From contig JBOHLG010000015.1 in NCBI GenBank assembly GCA_050729515.1, positions 8,092 through 72,091 of the forward strand: 64,000 bases of DNA, given 5' to 3'. This document shows positions 6,360 through 14,343 of the stretch, piece after piece. Each line of letters opens with the position of its first letter. The first letter of the stretch is position 1. Both the position numbers and the translations under genes were made by a program. Source of the stretch: Acaudatibacter sp050729515. GTDB lineage: Bacteria > Pseudomonadota > Alphaproteobacteria > Caulobacterales > Caulobacteraceae. The notes below the pieces were generated by a model that saw only the letters and a program-made list of their open reading frames with translations, was not told where the DNA came from and did not search any database.

Positions 6360-8849
6360 ATGGTCTTTGCGCCCGCCAGATTCCGTTTCGCCGAGTCCGC
6401 GCTGGTCGTCGCGGCCATCGGCCTTCTCGCCTTTTGGCCGCATCCGGCCGCGAGCGCCCCGCCCCTTCCCTCCATGATCGTCCAGGCGGCGGCGCAGCTG
6501 AATGCCGATGAAGCCCAGATCCGGGTGCTCGGCCGCCAGACCCGCCAGCACAAAGGTGATGACGCAGCGCTGAAGAGCGAGGCCTCCGCTCTCTCGCCGA
6601 TCGACGAAGGGCTCGATTCTCTCCTCGCCCAGCTTTCTCCCTACGAAGCCGATGCCGACCGGCGTCTCGCCCAGCTCGGCCCGGCGCCCAAGCCGGGCGC
6701 GCTCCCCGAAGCCCCGCAGATCGCCCAGACGCGCGCCAGCGTCTCGCGCTTCCGCGAGGAAACCGACACGCAGATCAAGCGGGCGAGGTTGCTCGCCGTG
6801 GAGGTCGATCAGCTCGAGAGCTCGATACAGGCGCGGCGACGGGCGCTCTTCGCCCAGCGTCTATGGCGGCGCAGCCCGGCGATCTTCGATCAGGCGTTCT
6901 GGACCGCGCCTGCGAGCGCGCTCCCGGGAGACATCGCCCATGTGAAGAGCGTCTGGCGACACGAGGCGAGGCTCCAGGGGGCTCTGCATCCAGCGGCGGA
7001 CGCCGCGCCGGAGGAGATGGCGGCGGCGGCGATCCTGGCGCTTCTCATCCTCGTGGCGGCGAGGGTGCTGCTTCAGCGATGGGGACGCTCGCGGATCGCC
7101 GGCTCCCGGTCTGCGTCCCCGCTGCGCCGCGCGCTCCTCGCCCTGTGGATCACCGCCGTGGCCACCGCCAGCCCGGCCGCGGCTCTTCTCATCCTACGCG
7201 AGGGTCTTTTCCTCGCCTGGCCGCCCAATCCCCTTGAAGGGGCGCTCATCTGGAGAGCCATCGGCGCGATCCTCTTCGCCTGCTTCTTCCAGGGGCTCGC
7301 CTATGGCCTCCTGGCCCCGGGACGCACCCAATGGCGGCTCGCCCCGTTGAGCGACGCCATCGCCGCCAGGCTCGCGCCCTGGCTGGCCGCCGTCGGGGCG
7401 GTCGGCGGCCTCTGCGCCTTCATCGCCGGGGCCGAGGCGGCGCTGGGGGTCCGCTCGGCGAGCGCCGAGGCGGTGGAATTCGTCGCCCTCCTCATCGAGG
7501 CGGTGGTGGTGGTCGTCGCCCTCTGCCGTCTGGCGGTGGACGGCGGCGAGGCGGCCGAGCGCGGACGGGAGAGTCGCGCCGCGGCGCGGGCCCGCACGCC
7601 CTGGGTGATCGCGCTCGCCGCCGCCTGGCTCACTACCGCCGTGGCGCTTCTTGCGGCCGCGACGGGCTATCTGGCCTTGGCCGAATTCCTCGTGCGCGAA
7701 CTCATCTGGATCGTCACGGTCCTGGGCGCGGTCTTCCTTTCGACCCGGTTCGTGGACGCCCTCTTCCCCGCGCTCCTCTCGGCCAACGCTGAAACCGGGC
7801 GCTTCGTGCGCCAAGCCGTCGGGCTCACCAAGGACGGAGCCGAGCAGCTCGCCGTGCTGCTCTCCGGGATCTTCCATCTGGCGCTCCTGCTTCTTGGTTG
7901 GGCGGCGATCATCGCTCCCTTCGGCGAGGGCGCCGGCGAGCTCTTTGGCAATATCAACGTCGCCGATCTCACCTTGCACCTGGGCCAGCTCACCCTCACC
8001 CCCGGCGAAGTCGCCGGGGCGATCGCCATTTTCGGCCTCGGCGTCATCGGGACGCGCGCCGTTCGATCCTGGCTGGAGAGCCGGTACTTGCCGACAACCC
8101 GCATGGATGTGGGCGTCCAGACCTCGCTGGCGGCGGTGTTCTCCTATCTTGGCGCGCTCCTCGCCCTCGTCGGAGCTTGCGCCTATCTCGGCGTGGGGCT
8201 CGACCGGATCGCCTTGATGGCGAGCGCGCTCTCGGTCGGAGTGGGCTTTGGACTGCAGTCGGTGATCGCCAACTTCGTCTCCGGCCTGGTGCTCCTCGCC
8301 GAGCGACCGCTGAAGGTCGGGGACTGGATCGCCATCGGAGACCTCGAGGGGGATGTGAAGCGCATCCGGGTGCGCGCCACGGAAGTGGAGATGCCGGACC
8401 GCTCCAAGCTCATCGTCCCCAACTCCGATCTCATCTCCAAGATGGTCCGCAACGTCACCCATTCGGGGGCTCAGGGCCGGATCCGGATCGTCCTGCCGAT
8501 TGCGGCCGGCGCCGATCCGATCAAGGTGCGCGACCTCGTCATGGCCAGCCTCCAGGACCACGAGGAGGTCGCCGCCGAGCCGGCCCCGGCGGTCTATCTC
8601 TCCGACGTCAAGATCGGCAGTCTCGAATTCACCGCCATCGCCTATGTGGCGAGCCCGCGCCTCGCCTATCGTGTGAAGAGCGAGCTCCTCTTCGCCATTG
8701 TGCCGGCCCTGCGCGCCGAGGGCGTGGCGCTCGCCGACTCCTCGCCGGTGATCCAGGTCGGCCTTCCCGATCCACTGATCGAGCCCGCGCCGGCCGCCTC
8801 CAACGAAGCGCGGTCGGCCCAGCGGCCCAGGCGCGCTGTCCGGGCCTGA
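6360..8849 (+). CDS. DUF3772 domain mechanosensitive channel (MscS family)
   Basis: 829 residues from an ATG preceded by GGAGGGGGAG. A signal-like first helix is followed by a periplasmic DUF3772 coiled-coil region (about residues 40-220), many membrane helices, and a C-terminal MscS pore plus beta domain from about residue 570. The pore helix and beta domain are recognisable in GVGFGLQSVIANFVSGLVLL and the following ERPLKVGDWIAIGDLEGDVK. Large MscS proteins of this type open under membrane tension to release solutes during hypo-osmotic shock. A 13-residue longer start at 6321 is possible but lacks a good ribosome site. Confidence 0.92.
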   Translation: MVFAPARFRFAESALVVAAIGLLAFWPHPAASAPPLPSMIVQAAAQLNADEAQIRVLGRQTRQHKGDDAALKSEASALSPIDEGLDSLLAQLSPYEADADRRLAQLGPAPKPGALPEAPQIAQTRASVSRFREETDTQIKRARLLAVEVDQLESSIQARRRALFAQRLWRRSPAIFDQAFWTAPASALPGDIAHVKSVWRHEARLQGALHPAADAAPEEMAAAAILALLILVAARVLLQRWGRSRIAGSRSASPLRRALLALWITAVATASPAAALLILREGLFLAWPPNPLEGALIWRAIGAILFACFFQGLAYGLLAPGRTQWRLAPLSDAIAARLAPWLAAVGAVGGLCAFIAGAEAALGVRSASAEAVEFVALLIEAVVVVVALCRLAVDGGEAAERGRESRAAARARTPWVIALAAAWLTTAVALLAAATGYLALAEFLVRELIWIVTVLGAVFLSTRFVDALFPALLSANAETGRFVRQAVGLTKDGAEQLAVLLSGIFHLALLLLGWAAIIAPFGEGAGELFGNINVADLTLHLGQLTLTPGEVAGAIAIFGLGVIGTRAVRSWLESRYLPTTRMDVGVQTSLAAVFSYLGALLALVGACAYLGVGLDRIALMASALSVGVGFGLQSVIANFVSGLVLLAERPLKVGDWIAIGDLEGDVKRIRVRATEVEMPDRSKLIVPNSDLISKMVRNVTHSGAQGRIRIVLPIAAGADPIKVRDLVMASLQDHEEVAAEPAPAVYLSDVKIGSLEFTAIAYVASPRLAYRVKSELLFAIVPALRAEGVALADSSPVIQVGLPDPLIEPAPAASNEARSAQRPRRAVRA

Positions 8850-8866
8850 GGAGACCCTCATCGGGA

Positions 8867-10069
8867 TCACACGGCCCGGGGCGGATAGCCGCGCTCGCGA
8901 AGCGCGTCCATGATCTCCTGGGTGTGCTGGGCGTCCCTCGTCTCCACCATCAAGTCGAACTCCGCGCCCTTGGCAGGGACGTCGAGCGCCAAGCGATTGT
9001 GGGCGACCTCGATGATGTTGCCGCCGAGCGAACCCACTACCGCGGAGACGGTGGCGAGAAGTCCCGGTCGGTCGTCACCGACGATGCGCAGCGAGACCAG
9101 GCGCTGGGCCCTCACCAACTCGCGGTTCAAGACCGAGGCGAGAAGGCGCGGATCGATGTTGCCGCCGGTGATGATGAGGCCGCAGACCTTGCCGCGAAAT
9201 CGCTCGGGATAGGCCAGGAGTGCGGCAAGCGAAGCAGCGCCCGCGCCCTCGGCGATGGTCTTCTCGACATTGCAGTAAAGCGCCACGGCGCGCTCGAAGA
9301 ACGGTTCTTCGAGAAGAAGCACCTCGTCGATGAGCGGCCGGGCGATCTCATAGGTCATCGCCCCCACCTCCTTGACGGCGATCCCTTCGGCGATGGTCTG
9401 GCCGCCTTGGGGCGTGGGAAGGCCGCGCATCCTTCCGATGAAGGAAGGATACATCGCCGCCTCCAGGCCGATGATCCTGATCTTGGGCTTGATCGCCTTG
9501 GCGGCGGTGGCGACGCCGCTGATGAGGCCCCCGCCGCCGATCGGCACACAGAGGACCTCTAGATCGGGCGCGTCTTCGAGCATCTCGAGCGCGACCGTCC
9601 CCTGTCCGGCCATCACGTCCATGTCGTCGAAGGGGTGGACAAAGGTGAGGCCTTCTTCGGTCCCCAGCATCAGGGCGTGTTCGTGGGCCTGGTCGAACCC
9701 CTCGCCGTCGATGATCACGCGCGCCCCGAAGTCGCGGGTCTGCTGGACCTTCACGTGGGGAGTGCCGCGCGGCATGACGATGGTCACCGGGATGCCCAGG
9801 CGCTCGCCGTGGAAGGCCAGGCCCTGGGCGTGATTGCCGGCCGAGGCGGCGATGACGCCTCGTTGGCGATCGGGCGCGGGAAGCTGGGAGAGCTTGTTGA
9901 ACGCTCCGCGCTCCTTGAACGAGGCGGTGAACTGCAGGTTCTCGAACTTCACCCAGACCTCGGCCCCGGTGATCTCCGAGAGCGTCCGGGAGTGGCGACA
10001 GGGGGTGCGCTCGACGTGGCCGGCGATGCGCTGAGCGGCGGCCCGGACGTCTTCGAGGCTGAGGGTCAT
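8867..10069 (-). CDS. ilvA: Threonine ammonia-lyase (PLP-dependent, with ACT domain)
   Basis: 400 residues from the ATG at 10069. Lys52 in TASFKERGAF is the Schiff-base lysine, and PIGGGGLISG is the phosphate-binding loop of fold-type II PLP enzymes. The last 75 residues form one ACT domain (SLRIVGDDRPGLLATVSAVV). The enzyme deaminates threonine to 2-oxobutanoate for isoleucine synthesis or catabolism. The single ACT domain and length match the shorter family seen in alphaproteobacteria rather than the two-ACT E. coli IlvA, so serine or D-amino acid side activities are possible. A 23-residue upstream extension to 10138 is open but not family-like. Confidence 0.92.
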   Translation of the reverse strand: MTLSLEDVRAAAQRIAGHVERTPCRHSRTLSEITGAEVWVKFENLQFTASFKERGAFNKLSQLPAPDRQRGVIAASAGNHAQGLAFHGERLGIPVTIVMPRGTPHVKVQQTRDFGARVIIDGEGFDQAHEHALMLGTEEGLTFVHPFDDMDVMAGQGTVALEMLEDAPDLEVLCVPIGGGGLISGVATAAKAIKPKIRIIGLEAAMYPSFIGRMRGLPTPQGGQTIAEGIAVKEVGAMTYEIARPLIDEVLLLEEPFFERAVALYCNVEKTIAEGAGAASLAALLAYPERFRGKVCGLIITGGNIDPRLLASVLNRELVRAQRLVSLRIVGDDRPGLLATVSAVVGSLGGNIIEVAHNRLALDVPAKGAEFDLMVETRDAQHTQEIMDALRERGYPPRAV

Positions 10070-10158
10070 TTGGGGCGGGAGTCGTTCTTGGAGGGCGCCG
10101 GCCGTCGATCGGCGGCCGGTACGGCTCCCTAGCGGCAAATCGGCTCCCCCGCTACGAC

Positions 10159-11241
10159 TCAGCGCAGGCCGCGAAGCACGTCGAGGCGCCGCATGGCCTT
10201 GCCGGGAAGGTGGGAGACTGCGCCCAGCGGCAGGGACTCGGCCGCTTGCCGTACGCCATAAACGGCGCCCCGCCAGAAGGCCGCCGGCGAGCGGACGCCC
10301 ACGAAGCCGTGCATGACCTCGATCTGGCGGTTGGAGAGTTCGCGCTTGAACCGGTAATCGCCGGTTCCAAGGTCAAGGCGGGAGAAGGACTCGCGGTCCA
10401 TCCAGCGAAGGATGTCCTGAAAGAGGAGCATGCCGGGCGAATAGCGCTCCAGCTCCGTTTCGTGGGCGATGATCCAGGCGTGGAGAACTGATGTCCCAGC
10501 GAGGTGGAAGTGGGCGGCGGCAAGCCTCCCGCCCATGTGGAGGGTGAAGAGAACGCCCTCGCATCCCGACTCGCCGCGGGCGAAAAGGTCGCGCATCAGC
10601 CGCATCGGCCAGGGCGCGGCGAAGACGTCCACCTGGCCCGTGGCGGCGAGCTGGCTGCGTTTCCAGCAAAACAGGGTTTCGAAATCCTCCCGACTGGTCG
10701 AGCGGGCGGTGAAGACCACCGGGGCGAGCTCACGCTTGGCCTTGCGGCGCTTCTTGTCGAGGTCCTTCAGCACCGTCGAGCCGGCGTCGCGCCGTTCGGC
10801 GGCGTAACCCTCGTAACCTGCCTCGAGGTCGACGACCCAGGACACCGCTCGGCCCTTGGCGTGGGATGCAAATGCCGAGTCGTCGGCGAGCATATGGGTG
10901 AAATCGAACCGGCCGACGCCGAGCGCCTGCACCAGGCTGCGGGGATCCAGCATCGCCTCCGGCTCGGCGACGAAGGCCTGGTAGTCGCACATCGGCGCGC
11001 CGGCCCCCATGGCGGTCGAGCCGTCGCATCTCCCCGCCAGGTAGCCGATCGGACGGCCGCCGCTGTGGGCCATGGCGATCCTCACGCCGCGGTCGGGATG
11101 CTCGAAGGCGCGCTCCACGAAGCGCGGCCACTGAGGCGAAAGGAACGGTGAGGCGAGATCTGGGTCGAGCGTCTGCAGGCGCGCCCAGTGGGCGGTCATT
11201 TCTGGCGGCATCAGCCGCGGGCGCAGGATCTCGATCTCCAC
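10159..11241 (-). CDS. GNAT / CelD-BcsL-like acetyltransferase
   Basis: 360 residues beginning at a GTG (10 nt downstream of GGGGGA). The C-terminal half carries the FemAB/CelD-type GNAT fold: LKDLDKKRRKAKRELAPV, then LHMGGRLAAAHFHLAGTSVLHAW and GMLLFQDILRWMDRESFSRLDLGTGDYRFKRE spread over residues 150-310. Such proteins occur in exopolysaccharide loci and probably N-acylate a sugar intermediate. Lying downstream of the O-antigen ligase and kdsD on the same strand, it fits a polysaccharide role. A small hairpin overlaps its putative ribosome site (11248-11268). Confidence 0.85.
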   Translation of the reverse strand: MEIEILRPRLMPPEMTAHWARLQTLDPDLASPFLSPQWPRFVERAFEHPDRGVRIAMAHSGGRPIGYLAGRCDGSTAMGAGAPMCDYQAFVAEPEAMLDPRSLVQALGVGRFDFTHMLADDSAFASHAKGRAVSWVVDLEAGYEGYAAERRDAGSTVLKDLDKKRRKAKRELAPVVFTARSTSREDFETLFCWKRSQLAATGQVDVFAAPWPMRLMRDLFARGESGCEGVLFTLHMGGRLAAAHFHLAGTSVLHAWIIAHETELERYSPGMLLFQDILRWMDRESFSRLDLGTGDYRFKRELSNRQIEVMHGFVGVRSPAAFWRGAVYGVRQAAESLPLGAVSHLPGKAMRRLDVLRGLR

Positions 11242-11247
11242 GTCCGA

Positions 11248-11268
11248 TCCCCCGTGATGAAAGGGGGA
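11248..11268 (-). promoter_or_regulatory. Hairpin covering the putative ribosome site of the CelD-like gene
   Basis: TCCCCC and GGGGGA pair around a 9-nt loop. On the coding (minus) strand the GGGGGA arm is also the only Shine-Dalgarno-like sequence before the GTG start at 11241, 7 nt away. Formation of the stem would mask it, so it could tune translation. Seen in sequence; function inferred. Confidence 0.3.
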
Positions 11269-11297
11269 CTATGACGGCCGAGGGTTTCAGCGAGGTT

Positions 11298-11470
11298 TAG
11301 GCGACCAGGCGAAGTTGCGGCGACGGCGTCGGTGTTCCGCGCGCCGTCCTCGAAGATCCCTTCAGCCCGGTCTAGGCGACCAGGCGAAGTTGCGGCGACG
11401 GCGCCGGTGCTCCGCGCGCCGTCCTCGAATATCCCTTCAGCCCGGTCTAGGCGACCAGGCGAAGTTGCGG
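11298..11470. repeat. 75-bp tandem repeat (2.3 units) duplicating the end of the O-antigen ligase gene
   Basis: Units begin at 11298, 11373 and 11448 with TAGGCGACCAGGCGAAGTTG. The first two units are full length and differ at about four positions; the third is the last 22 bp of the O-antigen ligase gene and diverges afterwards. Read on the minus strand, every unit holds the codons for P-Q-L-R-L-V-A followed by a stop. The array therefore looks like a tandem duplication of the gene's 3' end and its trailer. It fills most of the 205-bp gap to the next gene. Confidence 0.9.
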
Positions 11471-12742
11471 ACGGGCGGGCGCGGCGGGCGCGGGACCAAG
11501 CAGGCGCGCCATCGCCGCAGCGCAGAGCACCCAGGCCAGATTGTTTTCCTGCAGGATCACACTCTCCGAAACGGTGGCGAAGGCGAAGGTGATGAGGAAC
11601 ATCACCGACCAGTAGCCGTCCTTCAAGCGCGATCCGCGGAAAAGGGCGGCGGCGACGGCGAGGGCGAAGACCACCGCGGCGACGATCGCCCCGACGATGC
11701 CGAGCTGGAGGAGAAGATCGAGCCAGCCGTTGTGGGCGTTGGGAACCAGCCAGCCCAGCTCATCGCGGATGTACTGCGCCGGCGGCGAGTTCCGAGCCCA
11801 GAACCCGCCATAGCCGTAGCCGAGCCAGGGGGCTTTCGCGATCCAGTGACCGACGATGACCCAGATGTCGGTCCGGCCGGTGAGGGTCGGGTCCTTGCCG
11901 ATGGCCCGATAGAAATGGTCGGGCCACAAGGCGGCGGCGGCGGCGAGGAGGCCCGCGAGGGTGACGCAGATCCAGGCCCCGATCACCGCGAAGACCGGCC
12001 CACGCCTGGCGGCGTGGAGGACGGCGAGGCCCAAAAGCACGGCGGCCAGCATGAATAGATCGGTCGCCGAGCGGCTCATCACGACCATGAAGGCGCACAG
12101 AGCCGCCGTGGCGATCCACAGGCGCCGCCGCCGGGCGCTGAGCGTCGCGGCGACGGTGGCGGCGAGGACGCCCTGCGTCATCAGCGAACCCATCTGGTTC
12201 TTCTCGTACCAGAGGCCCTTCCAGTCGCCGGCGTTGACGTGCTGGTGCACGCCGAAGCTGGGGTCCGCCAGGCAGACGACGAGACTGGCCGCGGCCAGGA
12301 CGCCGAACGTCGCGGCCAGCAGCTCGGCGAGGCCGCGTCCGTCGCGCGCCGAGGCGAGGTAGAATCCGAAGAGGGTGGTGAAGGCCAGCGCGATGGAGCG
12401 GCGAAGGGTGATCGCCGGCTCCTCCGCCCACAGGACCGAGATCGCGGCCCAGGCGACCATGGCCAGGAGCAGGAGCCCTGGCGCCCAGAAGCGACCGAGG
12501 CGCCGATAGCGCCGCAACGAGAGGACCACGATGGCCGCGTAGGCGGGGATCCAGATCAGACGGAGCCATCCGACCTGATCGCCCCCGGTCTGGTTGGGAT
12601 CGAAGACCGGCCCGATCACCGCATCGGAGAAGAGGATCACCACGATCGCGGCGATCACCCCTTCGGTCCAGGCAAGCGCGACGCCGGTTGAGGGGCGGGA
12701 AGAGACCACCTTCGGCCATGACGCTCTCGCCGGGCTGCTCAT
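11447..12742 (-). CDS. O-antigen ligase / exopolysaccharide polymerase family membrane protein
   Basis: 431 residues, about 11 to 12 predicted membrane helices and one large periplasmic loop. The loop contains LTGRTDIWVIVGHWIAKAPW, GYGYGGFW and VPNAHNGWLDLLLQLG, the Wzy_C/WaaL signature with the conserved Arg and His. GLWYEKNQMGSLM is typical of the ExoQ-like subgroup. It should polymerise or ligate an undecaprenyl-linked glycan at the periplasmic face. It follows kdsD by 15 nt on the same strand, linking it to LPS or exopolysaccharide synthesis. Its 3' end has been tandemly duplicated (11298-11470). Confidence 0.88.
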   Translation of the reverse strand: MSSPARASWPKVVSSRPSTGVALAWTEGVIAAIVVILFSDAVIGPVFDPNQTGGDQVGWLRLIWIPAYAAIVVLSLRRYRRLGRFWAPGLLLLAMVAWAAISVLWAEEPAITLRRSIALAFTTLFGFYLASARDGRGLAELLAATFGVLAAASLVVCLADPSFGVHQHVNAGDWKGLWYEKNQMGSLMTQGVLAATVAATLSARRRRLWIATAALCAFMVVMSRSATDLFMLAAVLLGLAVLHAARRGPVFAVIGAWICVTLAGLLAAAAALWPDHFYRAIGKDPTLTGRTDIWVIVGHWIAKAPWLGYGYGGFWARNSPPAQYIRDELGWLVPNAHNGWLDLLLQLGIVGAIVAAVVFALAVAAALFRGSRLKDGYWSVMFLITFAFATVSESVILQENNLAWVLCAAAMARLLGPAPAAPARPQLRLVA

Positions 12743-12757
12743 GAGCTTTCGTTCTCG

Positions 12758-13771
12758 TCAGGCGATCCCGGCGCGCAGGAAGTCGTGCATGTGGACCGCG
12801 CCCACGAGCAGGCCCTCCTCGACCACGAACATCAGCATGAAGGGCCGCTCGCTCTCATTCATCATCCGAAGAGCCTCGGTGGCGAGAAGCCCCGGATCCG
12901 CCGAGACCGGCGAGCGGCTCATGTGATCGCCGACACGGGCCGAAAGGTCGGCCGCCGCCAAAGCCCGCCGCAAGTCGCCGTCGGTGAACGCCCCGACGAG
13001 CCGTCCCTCGCCATCCACCACCGCCGCTCCGCCGTAGCGTTTGGCGGTCATCTCGACGATGGCCTCGTGCAAGGTGGCGTCGTCGCGGATCTTGGGCATC
13101 GCCTCGCCCTTTCCCATCAGCTCGCCGACGGTGATGAGCTTGGCCGAAAGCTTTCCGCCTGGATGAAGGTCGCGGAAGTCCGAGGCCGAGAAGCCATGAG
13201 CCTCCAAAAGGGCGATGGCCAGGGCGTCGCCAAAGGCGAGCTGCATCGTCGTCGATGTCGTGGGGGCGTGGGTGGAAAGGCAGGCTTCCGAAGCGTTAGG
13301 AAGGATGAGCACGATGTCCGCCGCCTTGGCGAGGGCGCTTTGGGGCTCGGAGGTCATGGCCGCCAAAGGAACGCCGAACCGCTTGCAGTAGGAGACGAGG
13401 TCGGAGAGTTCCTGGTTCGCCCCGCTCCACGACAGGGCCAGGACCACGTCGCCGGAGGCGACCATGCCGAGGTCGCCATGGCTCGCTTCGCCAGGATGGA
13501 GATAGAAGGAGGGCGTTCCTGTGGAGGCGAGGGTCGAGGCGACCTTGCGCGCCACATGTCCGCTCTTGCCCATGCCGGTGACGACCACGCGACCGCTGGC
13601 GGAGGCCACCGCGGCGACGAGCACCTCGAAGGGATCGCGAAGGCCGTTCTCCAGGCGCGCCACGAGGGCCTCGAGACCGGCGATCTCGGCCCGGACCGTT
13701 CGCACGGCGCTCGCCGCATGATCGACGCTCGCAAGCCTGCGCACCGAACTCCGCAACGATCCCGCCATCAC
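12758..13771 (-). CDS. kdsD: Arabinose-5-phosphate isomerase KdsD (KpsF/GutQ family)
   Basis: 337 residues: an SIS sugar isomerase domain (about 45-180) with VVVTGMGKSGHVARKVASTL and the typical STHAPTTSTTMQLAFGDALA, then two CBS domains (about 205-335). The family converts ribulose-5-phosphate to arabinose-5-phosphate, the first step toward Kdo of LPS or capsule. The start could be either of two adjacent ATGs (13771 or 13768). It is divergently placed from the HAD phosphatase, 32 nt apart, which supports a shared LPS-sugar role. Confidence 0.94.
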   Translation of the reverse strand: MMAGSLRSSVRRLASVDHAASAVRTVRAEIAGLEALVARLENGLRDPFEVLVAAVASASGRVVVTGMGKSGHVARKVASTLASTGTPSFYLHPGEASHGDLGMVASGDVVLALSWSGANQELSDLVSYCKRFGVPLAAMTSEPQSALAKAADIVLILPNASEACLSTHAPTTSTTMQLAFGDALAIALLEAHGFSASDFRDLHPGGKLSAKLITVGELMGKGEAMPKIRDDATLHEAIVEMTAKRYGGAAVVDGEGRLVGAFTDGDLRRALAAADLSARVGDHMSRSPVSADPGLLATEALRMMNESERPFMLMFVVEEGLLVGAVHMHDFLRAGIA

Positions 13772-13803
13772 GCCATATCCAAGCCGAGGCGCCCCAATCT
13801 ATT

Positions 13804-14343
13804 GTGGGAAAGCCGGGCCGCAAAGGACTTCCAGCCATTCTGCGAGCGGTGATCTTCGATCGCGACGGCGTTCTCAACGTCGATCACGGATATGTGGGCG
13901 AAGTCCACCGCCTGGAGTGGATCGAGGGGGCGAGGGCGGCCATCGTCCGGCTCAATCGCGCCGGAATCCTCGTCATCGTGGCGACCAACCAGTCGGGCGT
14001 CGCCCGCGGCTTCTTCACCCTCGATGACGTCGAGGCCGTGCATGCTCGCTTGCAGGCCGATCTCGCCGCGCAAGGCGGCCGGATCGACGCCTTCTATGCC
14101 TGTCCGTTCCATCCTGAAGCGACGATCGCGCAGTATCGCCATCCCGATCACCCCGACCGCAAACCCAACCCGGGCCTTTTCGAAAAGGCGCTCAGAGACT
14201 TCAGCCTCAATCCCGCCGAGGTCGTGGCGGTGGGCGACCAGCCCACTGACTTGGAGGCGGCGCGACGGTGCGGCGTCAGGGGTCTCGCCTTTCCAGGCGG
14301 TGATCTCGATCAATTCCTGCGGGCCGAACTGCCGGGCATCTAG
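13804..14343 (+). CDS. HAD-IIIA phosphatase, GmhB-like
   Basis: 179 residues from a GTG. Motif I is FDRDGVLN (Asp19, Asp21), motif II is ATNQSG, and motif IV is GDQPTDLEAA. The arrangement matches histidinol-phosphate / D-glycero-manno-heptose-1,7-bisphosphate phosphatases. GmhB enzymes have a zinc loop with C-x-H then C-x-C; here CPFHPE is present but the second pair is replaced by HPDHPDRKPNP, so zinc binding may be altered. Substrate is therefore uncertain. A later GTG at 13849 would start exactly at the first HAD strand. Its stop shares the CTAG of the convergent ligase gene. Confidence 0.82.
   Translation: MGKPGRKGLPAILRAVIFDRDGVLNVDHGYVGEVHRLEWIEGARAAIVRLNRAGILVIVATNQSGVARGFFTLDDVEAVHARLQADLAAQGGRIDAFYACPFHPEATIAQYRHPDHPDRKPNPGLFEKALRDFSLNPAEVVAVGDQPTDLEAARRCGVRGLAFPGGDLDQFLRAELPGI

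Noticed and set aside
7194..8870. A 558-codon open frame on the minus strand opposite the MscS-type gene
   Set aside because: It is antisense to a protein with clear family features. Its translation is dominated by Asp, Gly, Arg and Glu runs, as expected for the complement of a GC-rich gene.
11298..11470. A CRISPR array
   Set aside because: The units are directly joined 75-bp near-copies without unique spacers and match the end of the adjacent gene.
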